From Notospermus geniculatus (taxonomy: Eukaryota > Nemertea > Pilidiophora > Heteronemertea > Lineidae): a stretch of DNA of 64,000 nt. The position numbers and the translations under genes were made by a program. Location of the stretch: positions 131,483 through 195,482 of the forward strand of contig NMRB01001231.1 in the NCBI GenBank assembly GCA_002633025.1. The letters are read 5' to 3'. The notes beneath the pieces were generated by a model. The model did no database searches, was not told the DNA's origin, and was given only the letters and a program-made list of their open reading frames with translations. Below, in pieces: positions 55,615-64,000 of the stretch; within the stretch, counting starts at the first letter, position 1; each line of letters begins with the position of its first letter.

Positions 55615-56173
55615 GGACACACCTGATCAAGCAGAGCTTAGAAGTTGATCAGCTCCACATTTTCATGTTGCCATTCCTTATCCCCGTCCGAGCCAACCTC
55701 TGTCTGCTTCAATGCCTCCACTGGATACAACCTTCGTCGACACCGAGAAAGATCTAACGGCCAAAACACATCAAAAGTTCTAAATAATTCATCCAAACCT
55801 TTGCTTGAATTATTCTAAATCTAATGAATAATCATTAAGGTCTTCCTATCCGTTAATGTTGAAGGAATACACCCAGCGTCTTTCTCGCTCATGAATGCTA
55901 AATGAAGAGCAGGTTTCGGGAGCGCACTTTGGCCGATTTATACTCCATCTCGGCTGATGAAATCGTCCATTTGTATCAGAGTAAATGACCCTCTGTCAAA
56001 CTCTAGAAGCTGGCCATTTATCAAGCTATTTTTTAAACATTTTCTTGCTGCTGTTTCTTTGGATGAATCGATTATAAAGCGGCCAAAAAGATTACATGAT
56101 GGTGCGGGTCGTGGAGAATGTAGTGAGAAGTTCAACGTCTAAAACTCGCTGTTGTACTTGGGATGAATAATAA
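55615..56173. other. No recognised feature
   Basis: Overlapping ORFs on both strands at 55938-56142, neither with supporting evidence. Confidence 0.4.
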
Positions 56174-56675
56174 TGAGGTTTTGCAAATCGGACGAAATAC
56201 GAAATATGATCGACTTCATCTCCATGACATAATGTATTTTAAGAGATACCGCCTGCTGCAAGAGCGTCTTTTAGCGTGTGACGTTAGACCAATAGAGTTA
56301 CGGTGTATATTAAACTTGGAAATTTATCTTTCGTTCCCACTTCATATCTACGAAGTGGAAATTTAAAAATTCAAGATGCACCACAACTCTCTCGGTCTTA
56401 CACGATATGCTAAAAGACGCACTGGCAGCAGGGACATTTTGTGTGTAACAACCATCTCCAGAAATACATTGGGCCGTATTCAAAAAGGGTGATCATCACG
56501 CGATTAAGACTTAGACGCATGTAACTTCACTAAATGCACACACTTCCACCATGCATTTGACAAAGTTACACGCGTCTAAGTCTTAAACACCCTTTTTGAA
56601 TACGGCCCATTAGGTCCAGGAAATGAAGTTGAATTTCGTATTTCGTACTTCGTGTTTCGTCAGATTTGCGAAACC
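56174..56675. mobile_element. Family F element, copy 2
   Basis: TGAGGTTTTGCAAATCGGAC at the left and TCAGATTTGCGAAACCA at the right, with the interior order of 730-1117 (GCCTGCTGCAAGAGC, AAGATGCACC-ACAACTCTC, ACGATATGCTAAAAGACGC). It is split by the element at 56471-56608. Confidence 0.85.
56471..56608. mobile_element. MITE nested in family F
   Basis: GGGCCGTATTCAAAAAGGGT and CACCCTTTTTGAATACGGCCC, flanked by ATT at 56468-56470 and 56609-56611. Copy 1 of the host reads ACATCAGGTCC without it. Inner arms AGACTTAGACGCATGTAACTT / AAGTTACACGCGTCTAAGTCT extend the fold. Confidence 0.9.
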
Positions 56676-56897
56676 ACTATTATCTGGTCGCACAAACCAG
56701 TGTTGCTACCTTATACGACTGCCAATAGTACTTGACCAAACAGTATAGCTGCTTTGTGCCTCCGCTGAATTGCATCATACGTGTTCATACAGTCATAGTC
56801 ATAGAGAATAATTCCTGAAGGAACTCCTCCACGTGAGAGCTTTCATCTGTGAGTTGGCTCTCAATAGTATCTGGAGGACCTTCACGAAGACCAATGA

Positions 56898-57314
56898 TAT
56901 GGGAGGTATTTTCTGCCAAAAAGGGATAATCACAGAGGGATTATTCGAAGAGGGATATTTGCAGCTAGGGATCTTCAAAGCGGGAATATTTCTACGTTGT
57001 TTCCATTAGACGTCTGCAGACGGATCTTCGCAGAGGGATATTCGTAGAGGGATGTTCACCCCCAGACCATAATGGGACAGCCTGATTAGACTTTTGTTGA
57101 TAAAATTTTAAGCCGTGCGGGAGATGTTTTCTTAGGTGAATGACCTCAACTATTTCTTAATCCCACTGCGAAGATCTCTCTGTTGACATCCCTTTTCAAC
57201 ATCCCTCCATGAATATCCCTCTGTGAAGATCCCTCTGCAAAGATCCCTCTGTGAATATCCCTCTATGAAATTCCCTCTGCGATTATCCCTTTTTGGCGAA
57301 AAATACTGCCCATA
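56898..57314. mobile_element. Foldback with degenerate GAGGGATATTC repeats
   Basis: The ends TATGGGAGGTATTTTCTGCC and GGCGAAAAATACTGCCCATA are flanked by CAATGA (56892-56897, 57315-57320). Each arm consists of repeated GCAGAGGGATCTTCGC / GAATATCCCTCTGTGA words of about 14-17 bp in opposite orientation. Confidence 0.82.
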
Positions 57315-57320
57315 CAATGA

Positions 57321-58596
57321 CACAAACAACTGCCATAGTTTCATGTGGCTCAGTTGCTGGTAGAAAGCAAGAAAACTCTCATGTGGCATGCCACCTTTTC
57401 GGGCCAGACTGCCAGCATTCACTTGTTACCAAGGAATCTTAATTTCTGTGTCAAGACTTTTCAAATTAAAGTGGATTATTTGATCTTCTTTGATTCTAAG
57501 ACAACAGTTTCAATCGAACAAAAAGCAGACGTTGATTCATGTGCGCCAAGATTGTACGGGGTCGATCGATCGATGCAAAAAGGACCGGGGAAAGACAGAT
57601 GTTTTCGTCATTAATTATTTAGCCGAGATTAATATCTCCCTGTTATTGATCATTGTTGATGAGAAGGTGTTTCTTCTGCCGTGAATCAATGGAATTTATG
57701 CCGAGTGTTTTTCCACCTGGTATCAGGTCGCTAACTCGCAAGGTTGGCCATTAACCCTAATTACCCTCTGAGTTTTCTTTATTGCTCTACTGTTGTATGC
57801 GTTTTTGCCATCTTTGGGGTTCATGGCCGAAGATAGGCCTACCTAGTAGGCTTGCGGCTGTAACTGGGCATTTTAAAGTGCCACAGTGTGCATGAGGTGA
57901 CTCTTTATCCCTCCCCAGCTTGATAAGACTGGTGTCCTGTCCAAGCTATATATTGCCAGTGGTGACACCGAGGCTGGACTGATACTATGTCGAAACCTTA
58001 GCTGACAAAAATGGCTGCCATACTTTTCATCACTTGAGAAGTTCAACACGCTGTTATAGTGTGACTAACACTTCATCAGGTAAGGTAACATGCTTCAACT
58101 CATTCTTTTATGTGTAGCAACAGTCTCAATACCTAATTGGTAACTTAGATCATTCAAATAAATAGATTTGAACAGACTTGAGAGCATGCGTTGACACAAG
58201 ATCATGATCAACCATGAATTAGTACCGTGGTATACGGTGTACATTGATCACGTCTGTAGACCTAAAGGTTACGTCGGCCGTCGCGAGATACAAAACCTTA
58301 CACATACAGTTGTGCTTTAAGAAATAGTACCGGTACAGCGTATAGTGGAGGAAAATGATGACAATGAATGATGGTGAAGATGACGATGATGAAGAAGAAG
58401 ATAACAAGAAAGTCTAGTCTACAACAACAACAACGTTGACAGCATCAAAAATTCCAGTGATGACGCTGCTCTTCAATATTTTCTTGCAAGAAGAAACAAG
58501 AAAGTCAATAAAAAAAGCTTGTGAATTTTGTTGTTGATGAAGAGGCTGGGGTGTGGACCACGATATCATCTCTTGATGAACCTTGGGAAACACTGT
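57321..58596. other. Unassigned 1.3 kb stretch
   Basis: A purine-rich GATGATGAAGAAGAAG run lies near 58365-58420. No coding or mobile feature is supported. Confidence 0.4.
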
Positions 58597-58760
58597 GTGC
58601 AGGGGTGGATCCAGGATTCTGGTAAAGGGGGGACAGAAGGCCACAGGTGCGACTGATGAAGGTGAGCACTGAAGGCGCAAAGCCACGGGGGGTCTGGGGG
58701 TTCTTGCCCAGAAAATTTTGAAATCTAGAAGGCCGTTGGTGTGATTTCCCAGCATCTGAG
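58597..58760. repeat. Remnants of family E and family D
   Basis: CAGGGGTGGATCCAGGATTC matches a family E terminus, and GGGGTCTGGGGGTTCTTGCC + CAGAAAATTTTGAAATCTAG matches the family D interior. Both are diverged. Confidence 0.5.
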
Positions 58761-59361
58761 GGACAAATTACAAGGCAATTCTGTGGCACTTTGAAAAAGG
58801 GCAATTTTTCTAACGTTGGTCACCGAAAAATAGGGGGCATGGCACCCGCATGGGCCAGGTTTGTCCCCCGGGATCTGCACCTGGTGTGTGGACTGTGGAC
58901 CATGCCACCATCTTGACAAACTTGGGAAAAACACACTTGCCAAAGAAGGACCCGAGTAAAGAAAGTCATTAAAGCTGTGTCTGCGGACTACGTCATCTAC
59001 TCTCAAAGAATACGGAGCGACGCACTTGCGGAATAATACGAAAGACTTGCGATCAACTAACAGCAGGTGGATCTTGTTAATCTATGAAAGGATCCCATCA
59101 TACGCAAACCTTACCAACACCTGATCAATCCACTTACGATTTGCCTGAATTAGGACCTGGTTACTTACAGATTATTCTTGACAATGCTCTCCTGATTTCT
59201 GCTTGATGTGACACATGTTGCCGTGATGAGGAGGTGACGGCCCGTTGCCGGGAGCAGCGATGGATTGAAGAGGCTGTCGTCGGTTACATGTCCCGTAGAC
59301 TAACGAGGATGTCTGTTTCTTCTCGGCAAGATGGCTGCCGCAAACGAAGGTTTCAACATTC
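58761..59361. other. No recognised feature
   Basis: Nothing supported. Confidence 0.4.
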
Positions 59362-59483
59362 AGGGTCCATACTCATAAAACTTTGCTAGCTTAGTTGGCC
59401 TGCTAGTTGTGTACATTGGCCTGTACAAACTAGGCACTTTAGCAGGCAACTAGGCCTGGTAAGGTTTTATGAATATGGGCCCA
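59362..59483. mobile_element. Short family H-like MITE
   Basis: GGGTCCATACTCATAAAACT and AGGTTTTATGAATATGGGCCC are inverted, as are GCTAGCTTAGTTGGCCTGC and TAGCAGGCAACTAGGC-type inner blocks. It abuts the next element. Confidence 0.8.
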
Positions 59484-59881
59484 GGGTTCTGCCCAGGACT
59501 GAACCAGTGCCGGTTGGAATTGGGGGGCACTCCCCAGAAAAATTTGAAATCTAGACTTGCTGAAATGCGATTTCCTGGCACTTGAGAGTCGAAATAATGA
59601 GCTCATTGGCGTCAAAATGACCCCGATCCACTCTATTGCAAGTTAGGCAGCCCACTGTTGTCGTTGTTGGTGGTCAGAACTGTGTCAGGAAGCCCACCGG
59701 GAAGCACATTTGGTGAATGGGAACAGAAAGGAAATTCGGAAGTGTGTGTGGCGGGCATCTCTCGTGGCACACTTCGTTAGTTATGATGGTTGGAAAATAC
59801 TCTTTTTAGGTTGAGTGCCGGTCAGCATTTCTGCGTCCTTGGTGGGGCCATCCGGTGCCGACCAGCAGCAGCAGAACCCTG
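59482..59881 (+). mobile_element. Family D element, copy 3, intact
   Basis: CAGGGTTCTGCCCAGGACTG at the left and AGCAGCAGCAGAACCCTG at the right. It lies 25 bp beyond the stop codon of the ORF at 59907-60314. Confidence 0.85.
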
Positions 59882-59906
59882 AACGTCAGCAACGAAAGTT
59901 CATTCC

Positions 59907-60314
59907 TTATGATGGCATGGTCTTCAACAGTGGCGGTATCGGTGCTCTTTTACAAGAAGTATTTGAATTATTTACGCTGTTGCACACTTTTTGATCTCCC
60001 GTTCCAAAACAACGTTCTAAAGCCAAAGTTGGGATAAAAGATAATGGTAGAAGCAAATCCAATAGGCCATCAGGATCATATTTCCGCGATTTCCGCACTT
60101 CACAAAACTCTAACGATCTGGTGGGATATCTCATCTCTGTCGTCATGTTCCAAAGCCAGGATGATGAAGGCAGATAATCCTTGTCTTCTCTAATGATGAC
60201 CCGGAGGGGATTTGTCTCCAATTTCACACTGACATTCTGTGTCTGAATCATTTTTTGGAAAGGTTCGCTCGCTTTACAGACTTCTTCGGCGGTGATCAAG
60301 AGAAAAATGATCAT
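59907..60314 (-). CDS. Candidate small secreted protein, possibly IL-17-like, truncated
   Basis: A 135-codon minus-strand ORF without repeat content. The N terminus, MIIFLLITAEEVCKAS, is weakly signal-like. The middle carries SSSWLWNMTTEMRYP followed seven residues later by a Cys. IL-17 cytokines have a similar order (Ser-rich, W, N, E, RYP, then Cys about eight residues on, then an Asp-Gly turn), and DPDG follows here. Spacing is off by one and the paired downstream cysteines are not convincing. The frame ends close to a family D transposon, which may have displaced the C terminus. An in-frame 16-codon hydrophobic peptide (60462-60416) before GTAGGT could be an upstream signal exon. Confidence 0.3.
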   Translation of the reverse strand: MIIFLLITAEEVCKASEPFQKMIQTQNVSVKLETNPLRVIIREDKDYLPSSSWLWNMTTEMRYPTRSLEFCEVRKSRKYDPDGLLDLLLPLSFIPTLALERCFGTGDQKVCNSVNNSNTSCKRAPIPPLLKTMPS

Positions 60315-60628
60315 TAGGGACAGTCACGATATTCTCTTATGTTTTTCTTCACTCTCTATTTCGACAATCAAACAAAAATATTTAGCCGGCAGCTTTTCAC
60401 TGTTCTTTCACCTACCCGTTCTGGAGAATGGCCACCATGACTGACACTGCTAGTAGAGACATCCTAGGGCCGTATGCTTGGGTCGGACTTTAGCCTAAAG
60501 TAGCCTATAGCTGAAGTAAATTGGGCCGTATGCACAGGTCAGACTTTAGCCGAAAGTATAGCTTAAGTTAGACTTTCTCTTTGCTTGAAACTCCAATTTC
60601 ACACTGACATTCTGTGTCTGAATCATTT

Positions 60629-60990
60629 TTAGCTCACCGTGGTGAGCTTATACAATGGTTGTGCGTCCGTCGTCCGTCGTCGTCCGTCGTCGTCGTCGTC
60701 CGTGTTTAACACGAGGNATCGGATTTTCCTGATTTTGGGTTTAAAGGTATATGTATGGGTCCTCCACGAACCTATTGATTTTCGGCCGAATCGGACTTTC
60801 CATTTGGCCACCAGGGGGCGCTTTCCCAAAACGATGTTACCGCTCTAGCACGTTCAAATTTAATCGGATTTTCCTGATTTTGGGTTTAAAGGTACATATT
60901 TTCGGCCGAATCGGACTTTCCATTCGGCCACCAGGGGGCACTTTGCGAAAACGACGTTACCGCTCTAGCACGTTCAGTTAAATTAAAGCG
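60629..60990 (+). mobile_element. CGTCCGTCG-headed repeat, copy 3
   Basis: TTAGCTCACCGTGGTGAGCT then CGTCCGTCGT units, an N at 60717, and two tandem blocks of ATCGGATTTTCCTGATTTTG with CGGCCGAATCGGACTTTCCA. Confidence 0.75.
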
Positions 60991-61171
60991 TCACACATGC
61001 AACGTTCAATGAACACATAATTCAATTTGCACCCACAGCCGAGGGGTCTTAAGTGCGAATAGCACGGTATTTTGTTTTTCTTTGCTCTCTATGTCGACAA
61101 TCAAACAAAAATATTTAGCCAGCAGCTTTTCACTGTTCTTTCACCGACCCATTCTTGAGCATGGCTGCCAT

Positions 61172-61348
61172 CAGGCGCGGATCCAGGGGGGAGCACACCC
61201 GGCCCGTGCCCCCTCTATTTTGTGGAAAATCTTAAAAATTGACCGGGAAATTTTGAAATTTTGAAAAGATGTTAAAATTTGACCGAGGTTTTCCACGATG
61301 TGGGCTGGCTGTGCCCCCTCTTTCCCATGATTCTGGATCCACCCCAGG
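61172..61348 (+). mobile_element. Family E element, copy 5, with 4-bp target duplication
   Basis: CAGGCGCGGATCCAGGGGGG to CTGGATCCACCCCAGG, flanked by CCAT at 61168-61171 and 61349-61352. The paralogous segment at 60428-60445 reads GGCCACCATGACTGACAC without the element. Confidence 0.85.
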
Positions 61349-61372
61349 CCATGACTGACACTTCTGCTCAAG

Positions 61373-62502
61373 AGAAGTCTCAGTATCTTCCTGGGTTTTC
61401 CATCACTGCACAAACCCTCAGCTCTTCTGGGAAGCTCTACTTCAACTGGTCTCTTGCCTCTCCACCATGTTTGAACCCTTCAGGTATTGATACCCTCATT
61501 GGTACAGTACGTTTCACAATTGACCTACCTTTATCCACGTACATCACGTGGAAGGTACACTTCAGTTCACTGCATATGGTACTGGTGCATCACGTGTCTC
61601 TTCTGCGTGACGTCCGCGCACGACGGACGAATGACGTTACTTCTTTACTGCGTGCCTTTCGTGGCGGCGCACAACGTCCGCGGAAGATACGAGGATGGTA
61701 TGCGAATGACGCTGCATGTGGTACGGGGATGGTGTGCGGCGCGGAAGGGAGGTCAGTTGGGAGGGAGGTCAGTAATCACAGGACTACGAAAGTCATTGAA
61801 GCCCCTCTACGTACTTGTGAGGTTCCAGTCCATGGACATGTTTCCAACTACAAGGTGTTAATGAGAAGTTTTCCAAGCACTTCTTTCAGCTCCTCTAAGC
61901 TGCCTCAACTGTAAAAGTCCACATCACATTTGCGGTAGGCTGTGGCATTTTCGCCAACAATAGCAGGCCGTCTTGGTTCTCTTCCTTCCTGAAAAACATT
62001 TCCAATCTCCTGTTCGCACCAAAAACATTCCCCGAAGCCATGTACGTTGCAACGAGAAAAGAACACAGCTTCCGGCAAGAGAAACCTTTGTCGATTTCGC
62101 TCGCGTGGTGAAAGGTACGTAGCATTTGGAAGGTCTTGAATTTCTCCTCTTCTTCTGCTCTTTCCTTGGCGGTTGCCAAGGTTTTTCTGAATGTTGGTAT
62201 CATCTTTCCCATCCCTTGTCATGTTACGTCCTGCCTCGGGTCACGGCATTGAAATATCACACGACAGCCATCGGATCATGATCAAAACTGTTAATACATT
62301 CCCCGCTAGCATTTTTAAAAAAAGTAACCTACCAGCGCCAGCGTTTAATGATTTTTACCAAAGTTCAAATTTGTCCAAATAGAAAGATCAAAGTCTGTTG
62401 TTTTATTCTAAATCCAACCGCTTTCTTTCCACAAACTTTAGAAAATTTGCTATTTTCACAAATACACACGTTTTTTTCTCAAAAAGTGGAGAAAACGCTT
62501 CC
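61373..62502. other. Unassigned, with overlapping ORFs
   Basis: A plus-strand ORF to 61914 begins inside the family E element. Two overlapping 105-codon minus-strand ORFs occupy 61895-62222. None shows a recognised motif or clear splice sites. Confidence 0.4.
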
Positions 62503-62514
62503 TGAACGCCACCA

Positions 62515-62578
62515 AAGAGAAGGCGAGCACAAAAATCGACACACAATGTGATAATGTATATAAAGTCCATTTCCAGAA
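62515..62578. mobile_element. Minimal insertion related to 38374-38554
   Basis: 64 bp (AAGAGAAGGCGAGCACAAAA to CCATTTCCAGAA) between two copies of TGAACGCCACCA (62503-62514 and 62579-62590). It shares the AGCACAAAAAT-GACACACAAT and TTTCCAGA blocks with the first 65 bp of the element at 38374. It lacks the hammerhead-like part. Confidence 0.65.
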
Positions 62579-62715
62579 TGAACGCCACCATGTTACTTTA
62601 CACCACACTACGGACCTTGATCTACTTCAAGATCCCGTATTCAATGAGCTCGTCGAAAGCACAGTGGGACAAGATGGCCATCTATCATGTGTTGGCCGTA
62701 ACTATCATTGCCGGA

Positions 62716-62782
62716 AAATCTCGTCAATGGCAGGGAACCGTCCTGAAGCAATTGACGAGAAATCTCGTCAATGGTGGGGAAC
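62716..62782. repeat. Short direct repeat with central palindrome
   Basis: AAATCTCGTCAATGG-GGGAAC occurs twice, separated by ATTGACGAGAAATCTCGTCA. Significance unclear. Confidence 0.6.
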
Positions 62783-62928
62783 GGGTTAACAAAAGACAGA
62801 ATCTGCCTTTCCTTTTGATGAATTTGATGTATTTTCCACCAAGTGATGCTGCGCGTTTTTAGAATATCGTTTAACTTCTACTTCTGTTATTAGTCTGATT
62901 ACATCCTGTTCATGTCATTTTGAAATTC

Positions 62929-63240
62929 GACCAAATCGCGAGATCCTAATCCTAGCGGAAGATCTTTGACTGCACAGGAAATTGGGCGATGCTTTGAAGA
63001 TACTCAGTCTGTGCTGTATGGTGTAAAAGTCTGTATGGTGTAAAAGTAACTACGAAGCGCGATTAGGCCAACACGCGTGTAAATTCATAGTTATTCAGGT
63101 TAAGGGCCTAGAAAACCATTGTTTTGCTACCTTGTACTGACCAAATCGCGAGATCCTAATCCTAGCGGAAGATCTTTGACTGCACAGGAAATTGGGCGAT
63201 GCTTTGAAGATACTCAGTCTGTGCTGTTTGGTGTAAAAGT
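62929..63240. repeat. 102-bp direct duplication, period 210
   Basis: GACCAAATCGCGAGATCCTA to GGTGTAAAAGT occurs at 62929-63030 and 63139-63240 with one mismatch (TATGG/TTTGG). The sequence between, with AACACGCGTGTAAATTCATA and GGTTAAGGGCCTAGAAAACC, resembles the interior of the 47134 element. Confidence 0.9.
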
Positions 63241-63258
63241 CCCATCATGTTTGTGGTA

Positions 63259-63801
63259 GAGCCCTTTCACACCGGACCTGCGAAGAGTTGCGTTGTGCGG
63301 CGTACCGAGTACGCCGAAATTAGGCTACGTAGGCCTACTCATGATATAAATGTTGCTACATGCAGGATCGGCGTAGTCCCTGAATCCATGGTGTCTTCCC
63401 ATTTCGCCCTTTCCCAATTCGCCCCCTAATGGTTATTGGTTAGGGTTATCTACCAGTATTTAATGGATTTACTGTTAGGGGGCGATCGTAGGGTAGCATA
63501 CTATTGCGTAGGCATGGTTTTCAGTAGCGTAGTGTTGCGTAAAAATGCATAAAAACTGTGCACTTTCTGTGTCCAGTGCTCAAAGGTTTTTTCGCTGGAC
63601 CGTTGTAGGTAATGTTCTATTGCGAATACGTCCAGTGCTCTACGCCGAAATTACGTGAAAAAATTAAACAAGTTTAATTTTTTGCATCCATCTCTCGTAC
63701 CGCTTTGCGTCCCTCGGCGTATTGCCACACAGGCCAGTGTAGGCACAGCGTAGGACAGCTCAAGCTCGGCATAGTTGGTACGCTGCGGTGTGAAAGGGGC
63801 T
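63259..63801. mobile_element. Family K MITE, copy 2, with insertion
   Basis: AGCCCTTTCACACCGGACCT and GCGGTGTGAAAGGGGCT. It matches 31410-31855 in order and carries an extra palindromic block near 63390-63490 (CCCATTTCGCCCTTTCCCAA and GTTAGGGGGCGATCG). Confidence 0.8.
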
Positions 63802-64000
63802 TAAGACAACAGGAATGTCTACTAAAGTTACCTGCCTATACTTGCATCTCGAAGTCTGCTGACAGGCTGATGCAGTGGCCATCACTTGGGGTTGAAATGA
63901 CCAATAACGTCTAATGAATCTGTAAAAAGGCGGTTGGCAACGGAGGAATTCATCAGCTCCTCCTCGTTGGTGCAAAGCTATTAACAGTGAAGGGTTCACG

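Larger units (their letters stand above)
60216..61372. repeat. Local duplication around the candidate gene 5' end
   Basis: 60216-60255 is repeated exactly at 60591-60630. 60328-60470 is repeated at about 61062-61171 plus 61349-61372 with roughly 85-90% identity by eye. The second copy is broken by the CGTCCGTCG-type repeat (from 60629) and by a family E element (61172-61348). Confidence 0.75.

Noticed and set aside
61279-61914. 211-codon plus-strand gene
   Set aside because: The start lies in a family E transposon and the next part is antisense to the duplicated candidate gene 5' end.

Overview
This window looks like non-coding or intronic nuclear DNA from a metazoan, most likely a marine invertebrate. 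Evidence for that is the base composition, the tRNA-headed SINEs, the many short inverted-repeat elements (MITEs), repeats opening with CGTCCGTCG runs, and the frequent palindromic octamer TAGGCCTA. Sea urchin, hemichordate, amphioxus and mollusc are all possible; I cannot choose between them from sequence alone. There is no bacterial-style gene organisation, operon or CRISPR array. Nearly all open reading frames are short and fall inside repeats.

The landscape is layered transposon debris. SINEs come in four head types: A (tRNA-like, about 280 bp), C and D (two more tRNA-like types), and a chimera of a tRNA-like A box with a 5S rRNA-like segment. Around thirty inverted-repeat elements belong to at least ten families. 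Family A carries GCGACTG / GTACATC modules, B has TAA/TTA target duplications and ends near CAGTGTGA, D opens CAGGGTTCTGCC, E is flanked by GGATCC, F and H have long terminal inverted repeats, J starts GGTTACAC, K ends AAGCCCCTTTCAC and L ends AATAGACGATATC-like. Several insertions are dated relative to each other by nesting, and in some cases an empty site elsewhere in the window confirms the insertion.

Tandem repeats: an about 300-360 bp array (5.0-6.3 kb), a 36 bp minisatellite interrupted by a sequencing gap (14.7-15.7 kb), a 220 bp array (19.3-19.9 kb), a 41 bp minisatellite (33.5-34.0 kb), a 12 bp array (50.1-50.3 kb) and a CGTT microsatellite (55.0 kb).

Possible host coding sequence is sparse. 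The best candidates are a 387-nt phase-symmetric exon on the minus strand (36.6-37.0 kb), a minus-strand ORF for a small Cys-containing, possibly IL-17-like protein beside a transposon (59.9-60.5 kb), an 88-nt exon candidate (23.7 kb), and a short acidic ORF that lies in one arm of an inverted duplication (30.3-30.8 kb).

The most interesting non-coding object is a pair of related insertions at 38.4 and 62.5 kb, with 14-bp and 12-bp target duplications. The first holds a hammerhead-ribozyme-like core. This fits a Penelope-like or retrozyme-type retroelement. Assembly gaps lie at 14857-15180 and 40338-40468, with single Ns at 17377, 38464, 39083, 55431 and 60717; at least one of these marks an unmerged contig overlap.
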